NCBI GenBank assembly: GCA_017480395.1
Contig: JAFVAS010000160.1
Coordinates: 1-23,298 of the forward strand
Length of the DNA: 23,298 nucleotides
Direction: 5' to 3'
Source of the DNA: Oscillospiraceae bacterium
Lineage (GTDB): Bacteria; Bacillota; Clostridia; Oscillospirales; Oscillospiraceae
Shown here one piece after another: positions 8,424-14,861 of this stretch; position 1 is the stretch's first letter; each line of letters opens with the position of its first letter. Made by a program: the position numbers and the translations under genes. Below the pieces are notes generated by a model that was given only the letters and a program-made list of their open reading frames with translations, was not told the DNA's origin and made no database searches.

Positions 8424-8463
8424 AAAAAGCGTGGGCAGCATCCGATGTGGATGCTGCCCACGC
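8424..8463 (-). terminator. Rho-independent terminator between convergent genes
   Basis: A perfect 15-bp inverted repeat, GCGTGGGCAGCATCC at 8429-8443 and its complement at 8449-8463, encloses a five-base loop. Read on the minus strand it is followed by TTTTTCTGTTT (opposite 8418-8428), which makes it an intrinsic terminator for the DUF624 gene. On the plus strand no T-run follows, so it should stop the GH5 transcript less well, though the stem may still protect that 3' end. Confidence 0.85.
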
Positions 8464-8483
8464 TGTCGTATCGGGAGGGGCGC

Positions 8484-9134
8484 TTATTTCTTTTTTCTCT
8501 CCTTTTTCGCCTGCGCCGCCTCTTCCGGGTGCTCCAGCTCCTGAAAGACTACCCGGAAGATCCGGTAGTTTACGGAGGTCAGCGCCGAGCCCCCGAACAG
8601 GGCCCAAACGATGATACAGGCGGGGAAGGAGATATAGGTCGCCAACACGCACAGCACCGTGAGAATCAGCAGCGTCAGGGTGTAAAACGGCCTGCCGATG
8701 GCCAGGGAGATGGAGTTCCTCAGCGTGGTCTTCAGATTGTCATCGTAACGGACCAGCATCGGGAAGGCATAGATCGCGGTGCAGACCAGCACGACCAGCG
8801 CCAGCGCCGCCGGAATCCAAAGGGCGGAGAACGGTGTGCCGCGGAAGCCGTTGATCGAGATGTCGATATCGCCGTACAGCACCAGGGAGAGCAGCAGAAA
8901 GATCAGCCAGGCGCCGGTGCCCCGCTTGAAGTTTTCCTTGAACGCGCCGAAGAAGTCCCCCAGCACGGTGTTGTCCGTATCGTTCCAGCATCGGATCACG
9001 GCGGAATAGAGGGCGCAGGTGGACGCGCCCATGGTGACGATCGGGAGCGAACAGAGGAACCACAGCAGATTCAGCAGGATCAGGTTCGCTGCCAGGTTCA
9101 TTATGGTGAACGCTTTGGTGAAAAAACGATTCAT
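8484..9134 (-). CDS. DUF624 (YesL-like) integral membrane protein
   Basis: This 216-residue protein has about five hydrophobic helices: near residues 14-37 (LAANLILLNLLWFLCSLPIVTMG), 74-90, 103-125, 147-167 and 168-187. It ends in a Lys/Glu-rich cytoplasmic tail (QAKKERKKK). The N-terminal pattern, with SLPIVTMGAS and FFGAFKENFKRG, is that of DUF624/YesL proteins, which cluster with LplABC-type sugar ABC transporters and YesMN two-component systems in Firmicutes. Their molecular function is not established. It is the only minus-strand gene, the only one ending in TAA, and is transcribed away from the GH51-ABC unit. The start ATG has AGGGGG about seven bases upstream on its strand. A strong terminator follows. 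A role in assembly or regulation of the neighbouring transporter is inference from conserved co-location. Confidence 0.88.
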   Translation of the reverse strand: MNRFFTKAFTIMNLAANLILLNLLWFLCSLPIVTMGASTCALYSAVIRCWNDTDNTVLGDFFGAFKENFKRGTGAWLIFLLLSLVLYGDIDISINGFRGTPFSALWIPAALALVVLVCTAIYAFPMLVRYDDNLKTTLRNSISLAIGRPFYTLTLLILTVLCVLATYISFPACIIVWALFGGSALTSVNYRIFRVVFQELEHPEEAAQAKKERKKK

Positions 9135-9259
9135 AGGTATCCCCCTGTCAGAGTATCATTTATCATGTTCCCGGGACGGGTGCGGGACGCTGCCGACGGC
9201 AACGACATCCCGCGCAGCATCGCAGCGCGATAACATGAGCGATATAACAATTTACAGAT

Positions 9260-9288
9260 ATTATATCATCCCTGCGCCGGGAAATCAA
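9260..9288 (-). promoter_or_regulatory. Sigma-70-type promoter for the DUF624 gene
   Basis: On the minus strand, TTGATT (9283-9288) lies 17 bases from a perfect TATAAT (9260-9265). Transcription would start near 9253, giving an unusually long leader of about 120 bases before the ATG at 9134. The inverted repeat GATATAA-N13-TTATATC overlaps the -10 box and the start site, a position suitable for a repressor. Confidence 0.65.
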
Positions 9289-9384
9289 TTCCGCATCGCA
9301 CTGTTTCGGAGACGGATAGAATCATTTTGCACGATCACACCCTCCAAATCGCAATGAAAAGTGGACAGAATAGACAAAATATCG

Positions 9385-9413
9385 TTGACATTGCGCAGAC
9401 ATTGTGCTACTCT
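9385..9413 (+). promoter_or_regulatory. Sigma-70-type promoter for the GH51-ABC operon
   Basis: A perfect TTGACA (9385-9390) is followed after 17 bases by TACTCT (9408-9413), with TG one base upstream of the -10 (TGCTACTCT) as an extended -10. The leader is about 50 bases and ends in AGGAGG (9457-9462), ten bases before the ATG. Two 11-base direct repeats, GACATTGCGCA (9387-9397) and GACATTGTGCT (9398-9408), overlap the -35 box and spacer and could bind a regulator. Confidence 0.7.
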
Positions 9414-9472
9414 TATTACATTGAATGTAAGAATATGCTAATGGTAATATACAGTCAGGAGGCGTCCCGGAA

Positions 9473-10996
9473 ATGAACAGGCTGACCCTGGAACCTGAAC
9501 GGCGCGGCGCTTCGATCGCGCCGGAGCTTCACAGCCAGTTCATCGAAGAGCTCGGCAGATGCATCCGCGGCGGGGTCTGGGTCGGCGAGGATTCGGAGAT
9601 TGCAAACATCCACGGCATCCGGGCGGATGTTGTGAACGCGCTGAAGGCGCTGGCTCCGCCGCTGATCCGCTGGCCGGGCGGCTGCTACGCCGACACCTAC
9701 CACTGGCGGGACGGCATCGGCCCCAGGGATCAGCGCCCCGTCACCTTCAATGAGAATTTCGGAACCTACGAGCGGGACGACCATCAGTTCGGCACCCATG
9801 AGTTCATGGAGCTCTGCCGCCTGGTCGGCGCCAGGCCCTGGATCAACGTCAACCTGGTCAGCGGCACCGTCCAGGAGATGAAGGACTGGATGGAGTACTG
9901 CAATCGGGCGGACGACACCGATCTGGCCCGGGAGCGGGCCGCAAACGGCTCGCCGGAGCCGTTCCATGTGGAGTACTGGGGAATCGGGAACGAGCCGTGG
10001 TGCGGCGGCGGATACTATACCGCCCGGGGCTATACGGATACATACCGAAAATATGCGATGGCCGCGCCGAATTTTCATCACGCGCTGTCAGACCCCGACG
10101 CACCCCCGATGCGCATGATCATCGCCGGGGCGGATGGCAATAAGCCCAAGGAGCGGGTCGCCTGGACAACGGATGTGTTTCGGCACCTCGGCGAATACCG
10201 CCAGCCGCCGGTCTACGGCATGGATCTCCACTTTTATAACTGGAATCTGGCCCGGCAGGATGAGACCGAGACCGATTTCACGAAAGAGGATTGGGATCGC
10301 GTCATTGACAGCTGCTTCGAGCTGGAGGAGGTCATCCACGAGCAGTACCAATTGATTCGCAGCGGCGTCGAAGCGATGCCCGCGACGCAGTTCGGCCCGC
10401 CGGTGGACTGCAAGCTGATGGTGGGCGAATGGGGCAATTGGCACGGCTGCGCCTTCGCCGCCCCCACGGCCCTGTTCCAGCAGGTCAGCATGCGGGACGC
10501 GGTGACCTCCGCGCTGACGCTGGACATCTTCCACCGCTGCAGCGACGAGGTCTCGGCGGCCTGCGTGGCGCAGACCGTAAACGTATTGAACGCGCTGTTC
10601 CTGACGGACGGCCCGCGTTTCCTGAAGACCCCAAACTACGATGTGTTCGAGATGTATCTGCCCCACAGGGGCGGTACCGTGATCGGCTGCACCCCCTCCG
10701 AGGGCTGCCCGGCCTCGCTCCACACCTTTGCCTCCGAAAAGGACGGCGTCATCACCGTAAACCTGGTCAATGCCAGCTACGACGAAAGCGAAAGCCTCTC
10801 CATCTCCGTTCCGGAGGGCTGGCGCTGTATCGGCGCTCGGGTGTTGTGCTCCACGCATCCGCAGGACTGCAACACCTGGGAGGAGCCCGACCTGATCCGC
10901 GCCAGAGATGCGGATGGGGTCGCCCCGGTTCCCGGCGGATGCACGGCGCTGCTTCCCGCGGCGTCTGTCACAGTCGTTCAATTTGCCCGTGCCTGA
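9473..10996 (+). CDS. GH51 alpha-L-arabinofuranosidase
   Basis: The 507-residue protein has the GH51 layout: a TIM barrel followed by a beta-sandwich. PLIRWPGGCYADTYHW is the family landmark near residues 63-78. The acid/base glutamate is Glu174 in GIGNEPWCGGG and the nucleophile is Glu319 in MVGEWGNWHG. The final 130 or so residues form the C-terminal beta domain (GVITVNLVNASYDESESLSISVP). Length and spacing match intracellular GH51 enzymes, which remove terminal alpha-L-arabinofuranose from arabinan, arabinoxylan or arabinogalactan oligosaccharides. There is no signal peptide. The start is fixed by AGGAGG ten bases upstream and a good promoter. It is the first gene of a unit that continues into the ABC permeases after 94 bases without a terminator. 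Apiofuranosides or other furanosides could be accepted, but that cannot be judged here. Confidence 0.93.
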   Translation: MNRLTLEPERRGASIAPELHSQFIEELGRCIRGGVWVGEDSEIANIHGIRADVVNALKALAPPLIRWPGGCYADTYHWRDGIGPRDQRPVTFNENFGTYERDDHQFGTHEFMELCRLVGARPWINVNLVSGTVQEMKDWMEYCNRADDTDLARERAANGSPEPFHVEYWGIGNEPWCGGGYYTARGYTDTYRKYAMAAPNFHHALSDPDAPPMRMIIAGADGNKPKERVAWTTDVFRHLGEYRQPPVYGMDLHFYNWNLARQDETETDFTKEDWDRVIDSCFELEEVIHEQYQLIRSGVEAMPATQFGPPVDCKLMVGEWGNWHGCAFAAPTALFQQVSMRDAVTSALTLDIFHRCSDEVSAACVAQTVNVLNALFLTDGPRFLKTPNYDVFEMYLPHRGGTVIGCTPSEGCPASLHTFASEKDGVITVNLVNASYDESESLSISVPEGWRCIGARVLCSTHPQDCNTWEEPDLIRARDADGVAPVPGGCTALLPAASVTVVQFARA

Positions 10997-11030
10997 CCCG
11001 CTCTGACCGGCCCGGGCCCAAATCAAAACA

Positions 11031-11058
11031 GGAAGGAAGAATGCCCAAAAAGGAATGA
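11031..11058 (+). other. Five-codon mini-ORF with a strong ribosome binding site
   Basis: In the 94-base gap before the first permease gene, GGAAGGAAG (11031-11039) precedes ATG CCC AAA AAG GAA TGA (11041-11058), encoding MPKKE. The permease gene has its own AAGGAG site further on. It could be a translational leader or a chance occurrence in a purine-rich gap. Confidence 0.3.
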
Positions 11059-11090
11059 TTCAAGTTTAGGGAAAAGGAGAAGAAAGCTAT

Positions 11091-12023
11091 ATGAGCAACA
11101 ACGGCAAAGAAATCAAGTCAGGAGGGAAAACCGAGGCCCTGAAACGCTACTGGCCGCTCTATCTGATGTTCCTTCCCGGCGCAATCTATCTGTTCATCAA
11201 CAACTATATCCCCATGGGCGGCCTGATCGTCGCGTTCAAGAGCTACAGCGCGAAGAAGGGCATTTGGGGAAGCGCCTGGTGTGGCCTGGACAACTTCAAG
11301 TTCCTGTTCTCCACCCCTGACGCATGGGTCATCACCCGCAACACACTGCTTTATAACCTTGCGTTCATCCTCACCACCACCGTGGTCGGCATCATCTTCG
11401 CCATTTTCATCTGCGACTGCATCAGCAAGCGCGCACAGAAGATCTACCAGAGCGCCATCCTGTTCCCCTATCTGATGTCCTCCGTGGTTCTGGGCTACAT
11501 CGTGTACGCGTTCCTGAGCAATTCGACCGGTATCGTCAACAATACGCTCCTGTCCGAGCCGATCAACTGGTATGCCACCCCCAACGCCTGGCCGTTCATC
11601 CTGGTCTTTGTCAACCTGTGGAAGGGCGTGGGCTACGGGTGCCTGATCTACATCTCCACCATCAACGGCATCGACACCGCGCTCTATGAGGCGGCCACCC
11701 TTGACGGCGCCACCAAGTGGCAGCAGATCAAGAACGTCACCCTGCCGGAGCTGAAGCCCACCGTCATCACGCTGACGCTGATGAGCATCGGCCGCGTCTT
11801 CTACTCCGACTTCGGACTGTTCTATCAGGTGACCCGCAACTCCGGCATGATCTACTCCACCACCAACGTCATCGACACCTATGTGTACCGTGGCCTGATG
11901 GAGCAGAACAACGTGGGCATGTCTGCGGCTGCCGGTTTCTATCAGTCCATCTGCGGATTCATCCTCGTTCTGCTGGCCAACCAGATCGTCAGGAAGATCA
12001 GCAGCGAGAACGCGCTGTTATGA
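11091..12023 (+). CDS. ABC sugar transporter permease, LplB/UgpA type
   Basis: This 310-residue inner-membrane protein has about six hydrophobic helices, the first near residues 20-42 (WPLYLMFLPGAIYLFINNYIP). The cytoplasmic EAA loop that docks the ATPase reads YEAATLDGATKWQQIKN, with Glu-Ala-Ala at residues 200-202. The start follows AAAAGGAG about ten bases upstream. It is followed 17 bases after its stop by the second permease, and then by a binding-protein gene, giving the order permease-permease-SBP of LplBCA-like systems. These systems import oligosaccharides or complex glycosides and usually lack a dedicated ATPase gene, relying on a shared MsmX-like ATPase. Consistent with that, no ATPase is in the window. 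Confidence 0.93.
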   Translation: MSNNGKEIKSGGKTEALKRYWPLYLMFLPGAIYLFINNYIPMGGLIVAFKSYSAKKGIWGSAWCGLDNFKFLFSTPDAWVITRNTLLYNLAFILTTTVVGIIFAIFICDCISKRAQKIYQSAILFPYLMSSVVLGYIVYAFLSNSTGIVNNTLLSEPINWYATPNAWPFILVFVNLWKGVGYGCLIYISTINGIDTALYEAATLDGATKWQQIKNVTLPELKPTVITLTLMSIGRVFYSDFGLFYQVTRNSGMIYSTTNVIDTYVYRGLMEQNNVGMSAAAGFYQSICGFILVLLANQIVRKISSENALL

Positions 12024-12040
12024 GGAAGGAGGAATATTCG

Positions 12041-12925
12041 ATGAAAAAAGTGGATGCTTATCAGATCGTCACCAACATCATCATGATCCTCTGGACGATC
12101 ATCATCATTGCTCCCTTCCTGCTGCTGTTCATGTCCTCCATCACGGAAGAGAACGTCCTGGTTGCCAACGGCTATTCGTTCTTCCCGGCGAAGTTCTCCA
12201 TCGCGTCCTATGCCTATATCATCCGCTCCGGCGCGACCATCCTGAAGTCCTACGCGGTCAGCATTGGCGTCACCGCCGTCGGCACCCTCGTCAGCGTCAT
12301 CCTTTCCGCCATGATGGCCTATCCGCTGTCCCTGCGGAATCTGCCCGGACGCCGCGTGCTGATGTTCCTCGTGTTCTTCACCATGCTGTTCTCCGGCGGT
12401 ATCGTCCCCTCCTACATCATGTGGTCCAACACGTTCCACATCAAGGATACGATCTTCGCGCAGCTGCTGCCCAACCTGCTGTTGAGCGCCTGGAACGTCA
12501 TGATGATCCGGACCTACTTCTCCACCAGCATTCCCGACGCCCTGTATGAGGCGGCAGAGATCGACGGCGCAAGCCAGATCCGGATCTTCCGCATCATCGC
12601 GCTGCCCCTGGGCAAGCCCATCCTGGTCACCATCGGCACCTTCGCCGGTCTGGGCTACTGGAACGACTGGACCAACGGTCTGTACTACATCTCCAAAAAC
12701 AAGGATCTGTACAACGTGCAGAACCTGCTGAACCAGATGGTCCAGAACATTCAGTATCTGGCCACCAGCACCAGCTCCAATGCGAATGCCGCTGCGGCGT
12801 CCCTGCCCGCCACCGGCATCCAGATGGCGATCGCCTTTGTCGCCATCCTGCCCATCATGCTGATCTTCCCCTTCTTCCAGAAGTATTACGCAAAGGGCAT
12901 CGCCGTTGGCGCGGTCAAGGGCTGA
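12041..12925 (+). CDS. ABC sugar transporter permease, LplC/UgpE type
   Basis: From the chosen start the protein has 294 residues and about six transmembrane helices, the first at roughly residues 10-32 (TNIIMILWTIIIIAPFLLLFMSS). The EAA loop is YEAAEIDGASQIRIFR, with Glu170-Ala171-Ala172. It pairs with the upstream permease to form the membrane channel. I chose ATG 12041 because AAGGAGG at 12026-12032 sits eight bases before it. An ATG at 12020 overlapping the previous stop is in frame but would add only seven residues and lacks that spacing. The long open frame upstream to 11717 is the shadow of the first permease gene. The C terminus FFQKYYAKGIAVGAVKG is typical of this permease class. Confidence 0.93.
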   Translation: MKKVDAYQIVTNIIMILWTIIIIAPFLLLFMSSITEENVLVANGYSFFPAKFSIASYAYIIRSGATILKSYAVSIGVTAVGTLVSVILSAMMAYPLSLRNLPGRRVLMFLVFFTMLFSGGIVPSYIMWSNTFHIKDTIFAQLLPNLLLSAWNVMMIRTYFSTSIPDALYEAAEIDGASQIRIFRIIALPLGKPILVTIGTFAGLGYWNDWTNGLYYISKNKDLYNVQNLLNQMVQNIQYLATSTSSNANAAAASLPATGIQMAIAFVAILPIMLIFPFFQKYYAKGIAVGAVKG

Positions 12926-12972
12926 TTCCGGAATTGATCCGGGTGCGGTCGGCTGGCCGCCCGGGTTTGTTC

Positions 12973-12992
12973 CCGGTCTCCTGGGAGACCGG
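12973..12992 (+). promoter_or_regulatory. Intercistronic stem-loop before the binding-protein gene
   Basis: CCGGTCTC (12973-12980) and GAGACCGG (12985-12992) form a perfect 8-bp stem with a four-base CTGG loop. An imperfect GC-rich stem lies just upstream (about 12940-12964). No T-run follows, so it is unlikely to terminate. Its place directly before a solute-binding-protein gene suggests a processing or mRNA-stability element that raises binding-protein yield relative to the permeases. Confidence 0.45.
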
Positions 12993-13027
12993 AGGAAAAA
13001 GAATTGAAAATGAAAAGGAGAACACAC

Positions 13028-14722
13028 ATGAAAGCTTTCAAAAAAGTGATCGCTGTGGTGCTCGCGCTGATGATGGTGCTCGCCCTGGTGGCCTGCGGAA
13101 GCAGCTCCTCCGGCGACACGGCCGACACCGCCCCCGCTGCCACCGGCTCAAGCGACGCCGCCCCTGCATCCGACGGCACCACCAAGACCGCCGTTGGCGA
13201 GTACTCTGAGTCCAACCCCTACAAATTGACCTTCACCTATGTTGAGTTCTATGAGCAGGATGCGGCCGAGCGCCAGGCTGTTGTCGATGCGCTGAACGAG
13301 TACATGATCCCCAACTACAACATTGAGGTCGAATTCTATCCCCTCTCCTACACGGAGTTCATGACCAACTTCGGCACCAGCATCATGGCCTATGACGAGT
13401 ATGACGTCATCCCCGTCTTCTACTCCACCGTCTCCAGCTGGATCAACGCTGAAGCCATGGTCGACCTGGCTCCCTACATGGATACCGCCGACGGCCAGAA
13501 GATCGTTGCCGCCCTGGGCCAGGAGACCGCCACCGTTTCCTCCATCAACGGCTTCCAGTATGGCTTGCCCGCTATGAAGGAGTCCGTCGAGCTGGGCGGC
13601 CTGTGGATGCGCGCTGACATCTGCGACGAGCTGGGCCTGACCGAAAAGTATGACCTGGATAAGAGCGACGGCACCTACACCGGCACCATCTACAACTGGT
13701 CCGTTGCCGGCGATATCTTCGCCCAGGTCAAGGCCGCCCATCCCGAGATGACCCCCCTCTACATGTACAACTCCGATCAGTCCCCCCGCTTCTATTTCGT
13801 CGATCCTCTGGTTGACCGCTTCGGCGTCCTCGACTGGCAGGCCGATCACGACTCCACCACCGTCGTGAACGAGTTCGAGACCGAGTCCTTCCGGAACATG
13901 TGCCACCTGCTGGCCGACTGGTATGACAAGGGTTACATCTTTGGCGACGCTGCCACCGACACCCAGGGCACCGCTACCATGATCAAGGCCGGCAACACCT
14001 TCTCCTATGCCACCGCGATCAAGCCCGGCTTCCTGGCTGAGGCAAACGCTTCCAACAACACCGACGGCTACGCCATGTACTTCGGCGACCAGGTTGAGGG
14101 CGGCATGGCCTCCCACAGCTGCGCGTTCTTCGGCTTCGGCATCGCCGACAGCAGCAAGGATCCCGAGATGGCGTTCAAGTTCCTGTCCGCTCTGTACACC
14201 GATCCCGTCGTCATGAACTACTGGCAGTACGGTATCGAGGGTGTTGACTATCAGGTTCTGGATGACGGCACCGCCTACTTCGCCGACGGCGTTGATAACT
14301 CCAACTTCAAGTACTATCAGAACACCGGCTGGGCCGGCGGCAACCAGTTCATCTCCTACGTCTGGAACGACGGCACCAAGGACGCCGGTTACTGGGACGC
14401 TCTGGCCGCGCACAACAACTGGACCTACTACAGCCCCGCCTTCGGCTTCATGTGGGATTCCTCCGATTACACCACCTACATCACCGCGTTGAACACCGCC
14501 CTGGAGACCTATCGTGCGGCCCTGTCCACCGGCTCTGTCGGAAGCGCCAATGTTGACGCCACCATCGACAAGCTGAACGACGCGCTGTATGCCGCCGGCC
14601 TGCAGGAGGTCATCGACGCCAAGCAGGCTCAGCTGGACGCTTGGCTGGCCGACAACGGCCCCACCGCGACGCCTCAGAGCAACCTCGATCTGATCGCCAC
14701 CGGTGAGTACATCCCCAACTGA
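13028..14722 (+). CDS. ABC transporter extracellular solute-binding lipoprotein (LplA-like)
   Basis: The 564-residue protein begins with a lipoprotein signal: MKAFKK, a hydrophobic core, then a lipobox ending ALVAC with the acylated cysteine at residue 23. A Ser/Thr/Ala/Asp-rich linker runs to about residue 60, then the mature domain starts at SNPYKLTFTYVEFYEQD. Aromatic-rich segments suit carbohydrate binding. It would be anchored outside the membrane and deliver ligand to the two permeases. I chose ATG 13028 because AAAAGGAG (13011-13018) is well placed. An upstream in-frame ATG at 13004 would put basic residues before the signal and overlaps the ribosome site region. Length exceeds typical monosaccharide binders and fits the large LplA class for oligosaccharides. 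Codon choice looks more biased than its neighbours, consistent with high expression. Ligand is unknown; an apiose- or rhamnose-containing glycoside is inferred from context. Confidence 0.93.
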   Translation: MKAFKKVIAVVLALMMVLALVACGSSSSGDTADTAPAATGSSDAAPASDGTTKTAVGEYSESNPYKLTFTYVEFYEQDAAERQAVVDALNEYMIPNYNIEVEFYPLSYTEFMTNFGTSIMAYDEYDVIPVFYSTVSSWINAEAMVDLAPYMDTADGQKIVAALGQETATVSSINGFQYGLPAMKESVELGGLWMRADICDELGLTEKYDLDKSDGTYTGTIYNWSVAGDIFAQVKAAHPEMTPLYMYNSDQSPRFYFVDPLVDRFGVLDWQADHDSTTVVNEFETESFRNMCHLLADWYDKGYIFGDAATDTQGTATMIKAGNTFSYATAIKPGFLAEANASNNTDGYAMYFGDQVEGGMASHSCAFFGFGIADSSKDPEMAFKFLSALYTDPVVMNYWQYGIEGVDYQVLDDGTAYFADGVDNSNFKYYQNTGWAGGNQFISYVWNDGTKDAGYWDALAAHNNWTYYSPAFGFMWDSSDYTTYITALNTALETYRAALSTGSVGSANVDATIDKLNDALYAAGLQEVIDAKQAQLDAWLADNGPTATPQSNLDLIATGEYIPN

Positions 14723-14780
14723 TTTGAATAGCATTTGAATCTGACGCAGAAGCGGCTGCATCTGCACTGACTCACGAAGA

Positions 14781-14820
14781 CGTGCTCCGTCGGCTTCCGC
14801 TGACGGAGCACGATTTCTGT
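14781..14820 (+). terminator. Stem-loop with weak T-tract after the binding-protein gene
   Basis: CGTGCTCCGTC (14781-14791) pairs with GACGGAGCACG (14802-14812). The stem extends inward by three pairs, one of them G-U, to a TTCC loop. Only ATTTCTGT follows, so termination may be partial. This would lower expression of the GH78-GH3-apiosidase-like genes relative to the transporter. I see no strong promoter between this hairpin and the GH78 start. Confidence 0.65.
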
Positions 14821-14861
14821 ACATCTGCCAAATGAAACCCTTACACAAAGGAGTCCGCAAC

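Larger units (their letters stand above)
9135..9472. promoter_or_regulatory. Divergent control region between the DUF624 gene and the GH51-ABC operon
   Basis: This 338-base gap contains no convincing gene. It holds a minus-strand promoter (9260-9288) and a plus-strand promoter (9385-9413). Two GCGATA copies occur 12 bases apart (9227 and 9239). An inverted repeat GATATAA / TTATATC lies at 9241-9247 and 9261-9267. The minus-strand leader (about 9253-9135) includes a possible nested hairpin: outer arms 9182-9187 and 9208-9213, inner arms 9191-9194 and 9198-9201. No convincing CcpA cre site was found. No regulator gene is in the window. Confidence 0.7.

Noticed and set aside
8445..9233. Plus-strand open frame of 262 codons opposite the DUF624 gene
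   Set aside because: The product is Gln/Arg/Asp-rich without domains, whereas the minus strand encodes a coherent five-helix membrane protein with promoter, ribosome site and terminator.
9135..9472. CcpA cre site in the divergent region
   Set aside because: Candidates such as the AT-rich stretch near 9117-9133 do not match the TGNAANCG core spacing.
11717..12925. Longer 402-codon second permease
   Set aside because: The extra N-terminal part is an Arg/His-rich shadow of the first permease gene; a proper ribosome site precedes ATG 12041.
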